Part shown: positions 16,659-24,971 of the stretch, piece after piece
How positions within the stretch are numbered: position 1 is the first letter of the stretch
How the letters are laid out: each line of letters opens with the position of its first letter
NCBI RefSeq assembly: GCF_000282635.1
Contig: NZ_AKIW01000032.1
Location: 25,721 to 89,720 of the forward strand
Direction of reading: 5' to 3'
Source of the DNA: Variovorax sp. CF313
Lineage (GTDB): Bacteria; Pseudomonadota; Gammaproteobacteria; Burkholderiales; Burkholderiaceae_C
DNA: 64,000 nt
Program-made: the position numbers and the translations under genes
The notes under the pieces: model-generated
What the model saw: the letters and a program-made list of their open reading frames with translations, nothing else
What the model was told of the DNA's origin: nothing
Databases searched by the model: none

Positions 16659-17461
16659 GCTGCGACTCCAAGGGCTGCGGCTTTCTCTGCAATCTTCTCG
16701 AATGTCTTGCCGCTGCCGAAGTACACCTCCTGCACCTTCGGGTGGTCTCGGATTTCGAGCGGTTTGCCCTGCGCGATGAGGCGCCCGCGCGCGAGCACGA
16801 TCATGCGGTCGGCATAGGCGAACACCACGTCCATGCTGTGCTCGGTGAACAGCACGGCCATGCCGCGCTGGATGACGAGGTCCTTGGTCAGCGCCATCAG
16901 CGAGTTGCGCTCCTTGGGCGCCATGCCGGCGGTGGGCTCGTCCATCAGCAGCAGCTTGGGCGAGTTGGCCATCGCGATGGCGAGTTCGACGCGCTTCACG
17001 TCGCCATAGGCCAGCACGCTGCAGGGCCGGTCGGCCTGCGATTTCATGCCGACCTGGTCGAGCAGCGCCAGTGCTTCGTCGCGCTTGTGGTCGGCCGCGC
17101 GGCGCCACATCGAGAACAGCTTGCCGTCGTGCGACAGCAGCGCCATCTGCACGTTCTCGACCACGGTGAGCGAGGCAAAAGTCTCGGCAATCTGGAAGGT
17201 GCGGCCCACGCCGCGGCGCCAGATGTCGCGCGGCTTGCGGCCCACGAGTTCGTGCCCGTCGAACAAGATCGAACCCTGGTCGGCCTTCAGCTGACCGTTC
17301 ACCATGTTGAAGGTGGTGGACTTGCCGGCGCCGTTCGGGCCGATCAGCGCGAGCAGTTCGCCGGCGTGCAGCTCGAAGCTGATGCCATCGACGGCCTTCA
17401 CGCCGCCGAAGGACTTGCCGAGGTTCTCGACCTTGAGAAGGGGTGCACTGGAGGTGGTCAT
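16655..17461 (-). CDS. livG: ABC transporter ATP-binding protein, LivG type
   Basis: This 268-residue ATPase pairs with LivF. Walker A is GPNGAGKST near residue 40. The LivG-specific GRTFQIAETFASLTVVENV block follows. Its ABC signature is unusual: LAYGDVKRVELA replaces LSxGxQ. Walker B is LLLMDEPTAGMAP and the switch is TEHSMD. The start overlaps the permease stop (ATGA). The longer frame up to 18910 is permease sequence read out of frame. Confidence 0.92.
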   Translation of the reverse strand: MTTSSAPLLKVENLGKSFGGVKAVDGISFELHAGELLALIGPNGAGKSTTFNMVNGQLKADQGSILFDGHELVGRKPRDIWRRGVGRTFQIAETFASLTVVENVQMALLSHDGKLFSMWRRAADHKRDEALALLDQVGMKSQADRPCSVLAYGDVKRVELAIAMANSPKLLLMDEPTAGMAPKERNSLMALTKDLVIQRGMAVLFTEHSMDVVFAYADRMIVLARGRLIAQGKPLEIRDHPKVQEVYFGSGKTFEKIAEKAAALGVAA

Positions 17462-19389
17462 GCCTTGGCCTCCTTCACCTCGGCCGCTGTCGGTGAATCG
17501 GGCTTGACCCGGCGCAGCACGCGGTCGGTCAGCTGCTTTGCGAAGCCCGCGATGCCCTGCGGGAACAGCAGCACGAGGAGCAGGATGATGGCGCCCAGCG
17601 TCGCGCGCCAGTAGTCGGTGTTGCGCGCCACGGTGTCGTGCAGCCAGCTGAAGGTGACGGCGCCCACCACCGGCCCCGCCAGCGTCTGGATGCCGCCCAG
17701 CAGCACCATCACCAGCCCGTCGACCGACTTGTCGACGCTGAGGCTTTCGGGCGAGATGCTGCCCTTGGAGAAGGCATACAGCGAACCCGCGAGGCCAGCC
17801 GCTGCACCGGCGATGACGAAAGCCGTCCACTGCATGCGCTTGACGTCGATGCCGATGGCATCGGCGCGCAGCAGCGAGTCGCGGCCCGCGCGCAGCGCGT
17901 AGCCGAAGGGCGAGAACAGCACGCGGCGCAGCATCAGGATGCCTGCGGCCGCGAGCACCAGCGTGAGCCAGTAGTAGGTGCGCTTGTCCGACAGCCACTC
18001 CGAGGGCCACACGCCCGTGAGGCCGTTGCTGCCGCCGGTGAACGAGTCCCACTGGTAGACGATGGCCCAGGTGATCTGCGCGAAGGCCAGCGTGAGCATC
18101 GCGAGGTACACACCCGACAGCCGCACCGCGAACCAGCCGTAGACGAAAGCGCCGATGGCCGCGACCAGCGGCGCCACGACCAGCGCCGCTTCCATCGGCA
18201 GGCCGCTCGCGCGCACCAGCAGTGCGGCACCGTAGGCCCCGAGGCCGAAGTAGGCGGCATGCCCGAACGAGTGCATGCCGGCCGGGCCCATGATGAAGTG
18301 CAGGCTCGCGGCGAACAGCGCGGCGATCAGCAGGTCGATCAGCAGCACCGTGGTGTAGGGAGAGTCGGCCGTGAGCAGCGGCATCGCCATCAACACCACG
18401 CCCAGCGCGGCGACCAGCCACAGGTAGCCCTTGCTCGCGCGGCGCAGCGGCTCCTCGGCCATGCCCACGTAGCGGCTCGGCGCCTGCGGCCGGCCGAACA
18501 GGCCCCACGGGCGCCACACCAGCACCACGGCCATCACGACGAAGTCGACCACCAGCGTGAGCTTGGAGAACGACACGCTGTAGCCGAAGATTTCCACCAC
18601 GCCGATCCAGATGCAGACCGCCTTGATCTCCGAGATCAGCAGCGCCGCCGCATAGGCGCCCGGAATGGAGCCCATGCCGCCCACCACCACGACCACGAAG
18701 GCCGCGCCGATGGTGTTGAGGTCCAGCGCGAGCGTGGCCGGCTCGCGCGGCAGCTGCAGCGCGCCGCCCAGGCCCGCGAGCATCGCGCCGAGCCCGAACA
18801 CCGCGGTGAACAGCCAGGCCTGGTTCACGCCCAGCGCGCTGACCATCTCGCGGTCCTGCGTGGCGGCGCGCACCAGCGTGCCCCAGCGGGTGCGCGTGAG
18901 CAGCAGCCACATGAGCCCGAGCACGACCGGGCCGACGACGATCAGGAACAGGTCATACGTGGGGAACTGCCGGCCCAGGATCTCGACCGAGCCCGACAGG
19001 CCCGGTGCGCGCGGACCGAGCAGTTCGTCGGGGCCCCAGACATAGAGCACCGCGTCCTTGATGACCAGCACGAGTGCGAAGGTCGCCAGCAGCTGGAACA
19101 GCTCGGGCGACTTGTAGATGCGGCGCAGCAGCACCATCTCGATCAGCGCGCCGAGGATGCCGACCGCGACGGCGGACAGCACCACGGCCGGCCAGAAGGC
19201 CATGCCGCCGCCGAGCTTCTCGACCAGCGTGTAGGCGAGGTAGATGCCGACCATGAAGAAGGAGCCATGCGCAAAGTTGACGATGCGCGTGACGCCGAAG
19301 ATCAGCGAAAGGCCGGCCCCCACAAGGAACAGCGACGAAGCCGACGACAGCCCGGTGAGGAACTGAAGCAGCAGGGACGAGAGGCTCAT
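17458..19389 (-). CDS. Fused LivH-LivM ABC permease
   Basis: This 643-residue inner-membrane protein joins both permease subunits of the Liv-type system. Residues ~1-300 are LivH-like (SLIFGVTRIVNFAHGSFFMVG near the N-terminus), and residues ~320-620 are LivM-like (GPAGMHSFGHAAYFGLGAYGA). Many hydrophobic helices are visible in each half. The two halves are normally separate genes, although fusions are known. ATG at 19389 is chosen because a GGAA lies at suitable spacing; an ATG four codons upstream at 19401 is the alternative. Confidence 0.92.
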   Translation of the reverse strand: MSLSSLLLQFLTGLSSASSLFLVGAGLSLIFGVTRIVNFAHGSFFMVGIYLAYTLVEKLGGGMAFWPAVVLSAVAVGILGALIEMVLLRRIYKSPELFQLLATFALVLVIKDAVLYVWGPDELLGPRAPGLSGSVEILGRQFPTYDLFLIVVGPVVLGLMWLLLTRTRWGTLVRAATQDREMVSALGVNQAWLFTAVFGLGAMLAGLGGALQLPREPATLALDLNTIGAAFVVVVVGGMGSIPGAYAAALLISEIKAVCIWIGVVEIFGYSVSFSKLTLVVDFVVMAVVLVWRPWGLFGRPQAPSRYVGMAEEPLRRASKGYLWLVAALGVVLMAMPLLTADSPYTTVLLIDLLIAALFAASLHFIMGPAGMHSFGHAAYFGLGAYGAALLVRASGLPMEAALVVAPLVAAIGAFVYGWFAVRLSGVYLAMLTLAFAQITWAIVYQWDSFTGGSNGLTGVWPSEWLSDKRTYYWLTLVLAAAGILMLRRVLFSPFGYALRAGRDSLLRADAIGIDVKRMQWTAFVIAGAAAGLAGSLYAFSKGSISPESLSVDKSVDGLVMVLLGGIQTLAGPVVGAVTFSWLHDTVARNTDYWRATLGAIILLLVLLFPQGIAGFAKQLTDRVLRRVKPDSPTAAEVKEAKA

Positions 19390-19417
19390 GGGTGCAAGCA
19401 TTCCGGGAAGAAAAAGG

Positions 19418-20623
19418 TCAGTCGGCAGCGCGGGACTTCTTGACGTCGGCGGCGCTCGGCTGGAACTTGGCGCCGTCGAAATACGTGTAGTCGACCATCA
19501 CGCCCTTGCCGTTCTCGTTCTTCGTCTTGCCGACGAAGGCGCCCATGGTGGACTGGTGGTCCTCGGCGCGGTAGCTGATCTTGCCGAACGGCGTGTCGAC
19601 CTGCAGGCCCTTGAACGCGGCGACGAGCTTCGGCGTCTCGGTGCTCTTGGCCTTCTCGATGCCGGCCGCGACCGACTTGATCATGCTGTAGCCGACCACC
19701 GAACCCAGGCGCGGATAGTCCTTGTACTTGCCGTGGTAGGCGAGGAAGAAGGCCTTGTGCTCGGGCGTCTGGATGCCGTACCAGGGGTAGCCGGTCACGA
19801 TCCAGCCGTTGGGCGTTTCGTCCTTGAGGGGGTCGAGGTATTCGGGCTCGCCGGTCAGCACGCTGACGACCGCGCGGTCCTTGAACAGGCCGCGCGTGTT
19901 GCCTTCGCGCACGAACTTCGACAGGTCGGCGCCGAACAGCACGTTGAAGATCGCGTCGGGCTTGGCATCGGCCAGCGCCTGCGCGACCGCGCCCGCATCG
20001 ACCTTGCCGAGCGGCGGCGCCTGCTCGGCGACGAACTCGACGTCGGGCTGCGCGGCCTTCAGCAGCGTCTTGAACGCGGCCACGGCCGACTGGCCGTATT
20101 CGTAGTTGGGGTACACGACGGCCCAGCGCTTCTTCTTGAGCTTGACGGCCTCGGGCACGAGCATCGCGGCCTGCATGTAGGTGCCGGGGCGCAGGCGGTA
20201 GGTGTATTCGTTGCCGCCCTGCCAGGTCATCTTGTCGGTCAGCGGTTCGCCGGCCAGGAAGAAGATCTTCTTCTGCTTGGCGAAGTCGGCCACGGCCAGG
20301 CCGGTGTTCGACAGGAAGGTGCCGGTGAGCACGTCGATCTTCTCGCGCGCCACCAGCTCCTCGGCCACGCGCACGGCGTCGCCCGGGTTGGCGTTGTCGT
20401 CGCGCGTGATGAGTTCGACCTTGCGGCCGTTGACGCCGCCCTTGGCGTTGATTTCTTCGACGGCCAGCTCCATCCCCTTCTTGTAGGGCTCGAGGAAGGC
20501 GGGCTGGGCCTTGTAGCTGTTGACCTCGCCGATCTTGATCACGCCCTGCGCATGCGCGGGAACGAGAGCAGTGGTCAGCGCGGCGAGGGCCGCGGCGCTG
20601 AAGACGTGACGCAATGGGTTCAT
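19418..20623 (-). CDS. Liv-type ABC transporter substrate-binding protein
   Basis: A 401-residue LivK-like periplasmic receptor. It has a Sec signal peptide (MNPLRHVFSAAALAALTTALVPAHA) and a mature start VIKIGEVNSYKAQPAFLEPYKKG. The family segment GGVNGRKVELITRDDNANP is present. Its position directly upstream of the fused permease makes it the main receptor of this transporter; the Tat-dependent paralogue lies at 13955-15115. The substrate is inferred from context as nicotinate or a related pyridine. Confidence 0.9.
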   Translation of the reverse strand: MNPLRHVFSAAALAALTTALVPAHAQGVIKIGEVNSYKAQPAFLEPYKKGMELAVEEINAKGGVNGRKVELITRDDNANPGDAVRVAEELVAREKIDVLTGTFLSNTGLAVADFAKQKKIFFLAGEPLTDKMTWQGGNEYTYRLRPGTYMQAAMLVPEAVKLKKKRWAVVYPNYEYGQSAVAAFKTLLKAAQPDVEFVAEQAPPLGKVDAGAVAQALADAKPDAIFNVLFGADLSKFVREGNTRGLFKDRAVVSVLTGEPEYLDPLKDETPNGWIVTGYPWYGIQTPEHKAFFLAYHGKYKDYPRLGSVVGYSMIKSVAAGIEKAKSTETPKLVAAFKGLQVDTPFGKISYRAEDHQSTMGAFVGKTKNENGKGVMVDYTYFDGAKFQPSAADVKKSRAAD

Positions 20624-20691
20624 GAGGAAAACTCCTTGGGATCGAAAGAGAAGAAAACGGCGTGAGTGGATGCGGGGCGGGCGGGACGGCG

Positions 20692-21276
20692 TTAGCGCAG
20701 GCCGTCTTCGCCCTTGATTTCGCTGACCTGCAGGCCGCCAATGCGCGGCAGTGGACGGCCGCTGTCGGTGACTGCGACCGCCACCACGATCTCGTTGGCG
20801 CGCGGCGCATCGCTCACGCGGGCTTCGATGGCGTCGAAGTGACTGCGAACGAAGGCCGCGTCCTTATGGCCGAGCGGCACGTCGATGGCAGTGCCCAGCG
20901 TGCCCAGCTTCTTGGCCGAAGGCACGAGCGCCGCGCCCTTCTCGACCGCCGCGCGCAGCGGCGCGCCGAGCTTGGGATGCAGGATGGCAGCGGCGTGTTC
21001 GAGCTCGCCGCGCTCGCCGACGATGGCGGCCTTGCCGTAGCTCTGCGCCTGACCGGGCTCGATGCCGAGCGCCTTCACGGCCTTCTGGCCCAGCAGCGCG
21101 CCGAGCTCTTCGCCGATGGCGATGAGTTCGTCGAGGTTCTCGCTGTAGCGCCCCGCATAGGGGTTCTCGATCACGGCGATGGCGACGGCGCGGCGCGTGG
21201 GCGGCGTGACGTCCTGGCCCATCTCCTTGCGGGTTTCGTCGACCTGGATTACGAGCTTGCGGATGTTGGCGGTCAT
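20692..21276 (-). CDS. DUF1185 (amino acid synthesis family) protein, first of two
   Basis: This 194-residue protein belongs to the DUF1185/AA_synth family, whose known structure resembles the chorismate mutase fold; no reaction is established. Shared with its neighbour are NPYAGRYSENLDELI, SYGKAAIVGERGELEHAAAILHPKLG and a C-terminal ANEIVVAVAVTDSGR. The pair probably forms a heteromeric or sequential function. Sitting between the reductase/UPF0280 genes and the transporter, it may act on a ring-opened intermediate or assist the reductase. That is inference from neighbourhood only. Confidence 0.8.
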   Translation of the reverse strand: MTANIRKLVIQVDETRKEMGQDVTPPTRRAVAIAVIENPYAGRYSENLDELIAIGEELGALLGQKAVKALGIEPGQAQSYGKAAIVGERGELEHAAAILHPKLGAPLRAAVEKGAALVPSAKKLGTLGTAIDVPLGHKDAAFVRSHFDAIEARVSDAPRANEIVVAVAVTDSGRPLPRIGGLQVSEIKGEDGLR

Positions 21277-21307
21277 GTCTTGTGTTCCTTCGTGTCTCTT
21301 GTTCAGG

Positions 21308-21949
21308 TCAGCGCAGGCCGTCCCATTTGCTGATGTCTTTGGCGAGCAGGCCGCCGACGCGGGCGTGCACGCGGTAGCCGGTGCTCATCGCGAGGATGAA
21401 GACGATCTCGTCGGCCGCAGGCGCGCCGGGCACGCGCACTTCGATGGCATCGAACTGGCCGCGCACGTAGCTCGCGTTGATGTTGGTCAGCGGCACGTCG
21501 AGTGCGGCACCGGGCGGCCCGACCTTCTTGGTCGAGGGCACGATGGACAGCGCATTGCCTGGCTGGCCGGTTTTCTCTTCGGCCTTGCCCGCGGTGTAGG
21601 CCGCGCGGCTGCCCTTCCAGCCGAGCAGTTCGCGCATCGCGTAGCCGCCGGGCACATGCCACAGTGCGCCGTGCTCCAGCTCGCCATCGGCGCCGACGAT
21701 GGCGCCCTTGCCGTAGGTGGCGATCTGCTCAAGCGGCACGTCCATGGCGGCGTGCAGCCTGTGCGCCATGTCGACGCCCACGGGGTCGAGCAGCGCCATC
21801 ATCGGAAGGATGTCGGGCTCGTAGCGGCCGGCGAAAGGATTGGTCAGCACCGCGCCGATGGCACCGCGCACCAACGGGGTGTCGGCACGCGGTCCGAACT
21901 CGTGGTGGATGTGCTCGACATGGGTGAAGACGCGGCGTATATCGATCAT
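21308..21949 (-). CDS. DUF1185 (amino acid synthesis family) protein, second of two
   Basis: This 213-residue paralogue of the adjacent gene shares the NPFAGRYEPDI, TYGKGAIVGADGELEHGALWHVPGG and ADEIVFILAMSTGYR blocks, and both end in DGLR. The genes are 31 bases apart and co-oriented. Divergence between the copies suggests specialised partners rather than a recent duplication. No signal peptide or membrane segment is evident, so a cytoplasmic role is likely. Function is unknown. Confidence 0.8.
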   Translation of the reverse strand: MIDIRRVFTHVEHIHHEFGPRADTPLVRGAIGAVLTNPFAGRYEPDILPMMALLDPVGVDMAHRLHAAMDVPLEQIATYGKGAIVGADGELEHGALWHVPGGYAMRELLGWKGSRAAYTAGKAEEKTGQPGNALSIVPSTKKVGPPGAALDVPLTNINASYVRGQFDAIEVRVPGAPAADEIVFILAMSTGYRVHARVGGLLAKDISKWDGLR

Positions 21950-21970
21950 GAAAAAGGACCTTGCTTTTCG

Positions 21971-22876
21971 TTAAGCAAATACTGAACCAACTGCTTTCGG
22001 CAGCACTGTCTGCAGCGACTTCGAGCATAAGGGCTCGACAAGTCGAAACTGCCCCTGGCAAACGAGTAGAACGGCCCAGGCGAGCCCCCCTTTTTGCAGG
22101 ACCTTGGCGCAGATCGCGCCCGTATCGAGTGCGCTTTTGACCTGCGACGGTGCGAGCGTCGGCACGTCGACGGTGACGAGCATGTCGCCGAGGTCGCTGT
22201 CGTCCTTGCATTCGTTCGCGGGGCGGCGCGCGATGGCGTCGTCGTCGACATCGACGGCGTTGGCGATCACTGTCGCGGCGGCGTCGGCCTGCGCTGCGGT
22301 GGCGGCCAGGACCGTCACGCTGTCGGCGATGCCCAGCGAAAAGCTGCGCCCGCGCCAGCCGCTGGTGGCGACGCCGCGCACGGGCTGGTCCGCGTGCAGT
22401 TCGAACTGGCCGTCTGTGGTGAGGGCGCCGCCGTGGTCGCGCCAGTCGAAGCGCGCGAGGTCGGCGAACACACCCACGCGCGCCGACTGGCCGGGCGCGA
22501 GGTGCAGTGCGATGTCGCCGCCGTTGTTGATCCACGCGCGCTCGATGCCGGGACGGTCGTAGAACGCGATCAGCTCCTGCGCGACCGAGCCCGCGACTGC
22601 CGCCATGGGCGTGATGAACATCGGCGAGAACGCGGCGCAGGCGTCCCACATGCGCCTGGCGACCACGCCTCGCGGACGCATGTCGTCGCTCACGGGCAGG
22701 CGCAGCAGCGGCAGCTCGCGCACGAGCTCGTCGAGCACATGGACGAAGCGCGCCCACGCAGCGTCGTGCGCGGCCGCCACGGCGTAGGGGTCGCCGTGCG
22801 CCTCGGCCACGATGTCGATCGGGCCGTGGTTGAAGTGCCAGCGGCCGCTGTCGAGGGCACTGCGTTGGGCGCTCAT
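21971..22876 (-). CDS. UPF0280 family protein (ApbE-related)
   Basis: A 301-residue UPF0280 protein. Two segments recall the ApbE flavin-transferase superfamily: NNGGDIAL (residues 117-124, compare the NxGGDI block) and GIADSVTVLAATAAQADAAAT (compare the ADALATA block). ApbE proteins attach FMN covalently to target proteins. The next gene upstream encodes a 6-hydroxynicotinate reductase homologue, and the Eubacterium enzyme carries a covalent flavin, so a maturation role is plausible but untested. The ATG at 22876 follows a REP-like element; frame upstream of it runs into that element and was rejected. Confidence 0.78.
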   Translation of the reverse strand: MSAQRSALDSGRWHFNHGPIDIVAEAHGDPYAVAAAHDAAWARFVHVLDELVRELPLLRLPVSDDMRPRGVVARRMWDACAAFSPMFITPMAAVAGSVAQELIAFYDRPGIERAWINNGGDIALHLAPGQSARVGVFADLARFDWRDHGGALTTDGQFELHADQPVRGVATSGWRGRSFSLGIADSVTVLAATAAQADAAATVIANAVDVDDDAIARRPANECKDDSDLGDMLVTVDVPTLAPSQVKSALDTGAICAKVLQKGGLAWAVLLVCQGQFRLVEPLCSKSLQTVLPKAVGSVFA

Positions 22877-22903
22877 GGCTGCGCGCTCCCGTCTTTCTCC
22901 CTC

Positions 22904-22995
22904 CCCTCCCGGGGGAGGGTCGGGGTGGGGGCACGCGGCGTATCCATCGGGCGCTCTGCCCGCCCCCATCCCAGCCTTCCCCCGGAGGGGGAAGG
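22904..22995. repeat. REP/BIME-like inverted pair between hnr and UPF0280
   Basis: Two hairpins, 22904-22919 (7-bp stem) and 22975-22995 (9-bp stem), are arranged in opposite orientation and flanked by GGGGTGGGGG and CCCGCCCCCATCCC. This bipartite layout is shared with the copy inside nicB. It occupies most of the 155-base gap and would be transcribed as stable mRNA hairpins. Confidence 0.75.
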
Positions 22996-23031
22996 AGCAA
23001 CACGCAAGCCGCACATCGACGCGAGCATGGA

Positions 23032-24648
23032 TCAGCCCAGCATGGGTGCGTGGCCGAGCGGCCACGGGTTGGCATCGTCCATTGCGAGCCATTGGCGTGC
23101 GAGCGGTGCGCCGTCTTCCTGCCATGCACCGCGCGCGAGCGCCTGCTCGAGCGAAAAGATGTGCTCCATGTGACCGCCGAGCGCCTCGTAGTCGTCGCGC
23201 CGCATGCTGAACTCGATGGGCGCGACGATGGCTGGCGTGGGCACGGTGCCGAAGCTGTTGTCGGGCATGCGCATGACATCGGCCATCACGGTGATGCCGC
23301 CGCCAGGCCACACGTAGGCCGGCGCGCCGCCGCAGGTGACGTTGACCAGCGCGCGCTTGATGGCCCGCGTGAGCAGCACCGGGTTTTCGGTGACGCCCGC
23401 GCGCAGGCTGCCACCGGCGCCGCCGAGGAACAGCACGGTGCACAGCGAAGGCTCGCAGTTCTCGCCGATGCGATCGACGATGCGCTTCACTTCGGGCGGC
23501 ATCGGCTGTTCGACGGGCTTGAGCGCATCGTCGAGCACGTACCACTGCGCGTGCTCGCCGGTGGTCGAGGTCATCAGCAGGCGCAGGCCGGGCCGCGCCA
23601 CGCCCTCTTCCCAGCCCTCGATGATCGCCAGCGGATCGGCGATGTCGGTGCCGCCCCAGCCGTTGCCCGGATTCGCCACCTGGAAGTAGCGCCCCGGCGT
23701 CGACTTGCGCCCCAGCATCTGGATGCCCGAGGGCGCCATGTCGAGGCAGCGGCCGGCCTGGTGCTCGGTGAGCACGCCGGTGATGTGGTCGTCGACCACC
23801 ACCACCTCGTCGGCCACGCCCGCGAACTGGCGCGCGAAGATGCCGACCGCCGCCGAGCCGCAGCCCACGCGCATGCGCTGCTCTTCCACGCCGTTGACGA
23901 TGGGCGCCCTACCGGCCTGAATGACAAGGGTGGAGCCGCCGTCGATGGTGCACTCCACGGCCTTCTTGTTGCCCAGCAGCTGCATCAGCTCGGCCGTCAT
24001 GCGGCCTTCTTTCTTGCTGCCGCCGGTGAGGTGGTGCACGCCGCCCAGCGAGAGCATCTGCGAGCCGTACTCGGCCGTGGTGACGTGGCCCACGACCTCG
24101 CCGCGGTAGCGCACGTTGGCCTGCTCGGAGCCGAGGAAGCGGTCGGTGTCGATCTTCACCTTGAAGCTGCAGTAGCTGAAGATGCCTTCGGTGACGACGG
24201 TGACCATGTCGACGCCCTGGGCTTTGGAAGCCACGATGAAGGGCGCGGGCTTGTAGTCGGGGTAGGTGGTGGACGAGCCCACGCCGGTGACGAAGACTTC
24301 GTCGGCGTGCAGCAGGTCGCCGTTCCAGTCGGGGGCCTGCGCCGTGGCGGGCTCGGCGCCCGGGCGATCAAAAGGCACCAGCGCCGGCGCCTCGCTCTCG
24401 ATCGTTCGGCGCAGCAGCACCACCGGATCGACGCGCACCAGCACGCCGTCGCGATTGGCGTAGCGGTCGCAGGCGCCGGTGCGGCCGTCGGAGATCTGGC
24501 ACAGCACCGGGCAGGCGTTGCACTCGACCTTGGCAGTGCTCATGCGCTCGTTGCGCGGCGGCGCCTTGCCGAAGGCGCCGCCGCCGGCTTCGGCCACCAC
24601 GGGCATGTCCATGCCGGGGAGGCCATCTGTCTTGGTGTGTTCTGTCAT
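23032..24648 (-). CDS. hnr: 6-hydroxynicotinate reductase homologue (iron-sulfur flavoprotein)
   Basis: This 538-residue protein resembles 6-hydroxynicotinate reductase, which in Eubacterium barkeri reduces 6-hydroxynicotinate to 1,4,5,6-tetrahydro-6-oxonicotinate using ferredoxin. An N-terminal cluster motif C-x2-C-x3-C-x9-C is visible (Cys43, 46, 50 and 60; CNACPVLC...GAC), followed by many Gly-rich segments and further cysteines (VGCGSAAVG, CEPSLC, VTCGG). I see no canonical ApbE target motif; TSTTG is the nearest. It is the first gene of the long minus-strand operon, divergent from a ferredoxin-NADP reductase. The name rests on family recognition and context; the substrate could be another hydroxylated N-heterocycle. 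Confidence 0.8.
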   Translation of the reverse strand: MTEHTKTDGLPGMDMPVVAEAGGGAFGKAPPRNERMSTAKVECNACPVLCQISDGRTGACDRYANRDGVLVRVDPVVLLRRTIESEAPALVPFDRPGAEPATAQAPDWNGDLLHADEVFVTGVGSSTTYPDYKPAPFIVASKAQGVDMVTVVTEGIFSYCSFKVKIDTDRFLGSEQANVRYRGEVVGHVTTAEYGSQMLSLGGVHHLTGGSKKEGRMTAELMQLLGNKKAVECTIDGGSTLVIQAGRAPIVNGVEEQRMRVGCGSAAVGIFARQFAGVADEVVVVDDHITGVLTEHQAGRCLDMAPSGIQMLGRKSTPGRYFQVANPGNGWGGTDIADPLAIIEGWEEGVARPGLRLLMTSTTGEHAQWYVLDDALKPVEQPMPPEVKRIVDRIGENCEPSLCTVLFLGGAGGSLRAGVTENPVLLTRAIKRALVNVTCGGAPAYVWPGGGITVMADVMRMPDNSFGTVPTPAIVAPIEFSMRRDDYEALGGHMEHIFSLEQALARGAWQEDGAPLARQWLAMDDANPWPLGHAPMLG

Positions 24649-24971
24649 CGGGGCGATCTCGTGGGCGTTTCGGTGATGTGCGGGGGCAAATCCTGGCTGC
24701 CGGGGTTTGCAACAAACGTGCCGTCAGCCCGCTTGTGCACCGACTTCCGTTTGTGTAGCATTCCCTACACTTTCATGTTGCGTTCACTACATTCGCAGTC
24801 AATGTAGCAAACGGGCCCGATGCTTGCAATGGTGTTTTCTCGCGCTGTCCGTCGGGGTTTTTCCGACCAACGACAATGGAGGGTTCGCAGCCGGCCGGCG
24901 GCCGCATGCCCCAAGGGCGTGCATCCCGGCCCAGCCACCTTCCACTGTTCCAACCAACTCTTGAGTTCCGT
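24649..24971. promoter_or_regulatory. Divergent control region between hnr and fpr (323 bp, no gene)
   Basis: The only gene-free stretch over 300 bases. It should hold back-to-back promoters for the reductase operon and the fpr-tetR-amidohydrolase operon. The middle (24750-24810) is AT-rich and carries two palindromes. Short open frames through it have no plausible ribosome site or family resemblance. Confidence 0.7.
24753..24807. promoter_or_regulatory. Paired palindromes, candidate TetR operators
   Basis: GTGTAG and CTACAC flank 6 bases at 24753-24770. CTACATT and AATGTAG flank 7 bases at 24787-24807. Both are built from TGTAG/CTACA half-sites, with the two CTACA units 22 bp apart, about two helical turns. 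The TetR protein encoded at 25763-26521 is the natural candidate to bind here. Confidence 0.6.

Noticed and set aside
16655..18910. A 751-codon frame extending LivG upstream
   Set aside because: The extra part is the permease gene read out of frame. The LivG family start is at 17461, with an ATGA overlap.
22897..22995. Repeat array considered as CRISPR or transposon end
   Set aside because: Only two diverged hairpins in inverted orientation, no regular spacers and no transposase.
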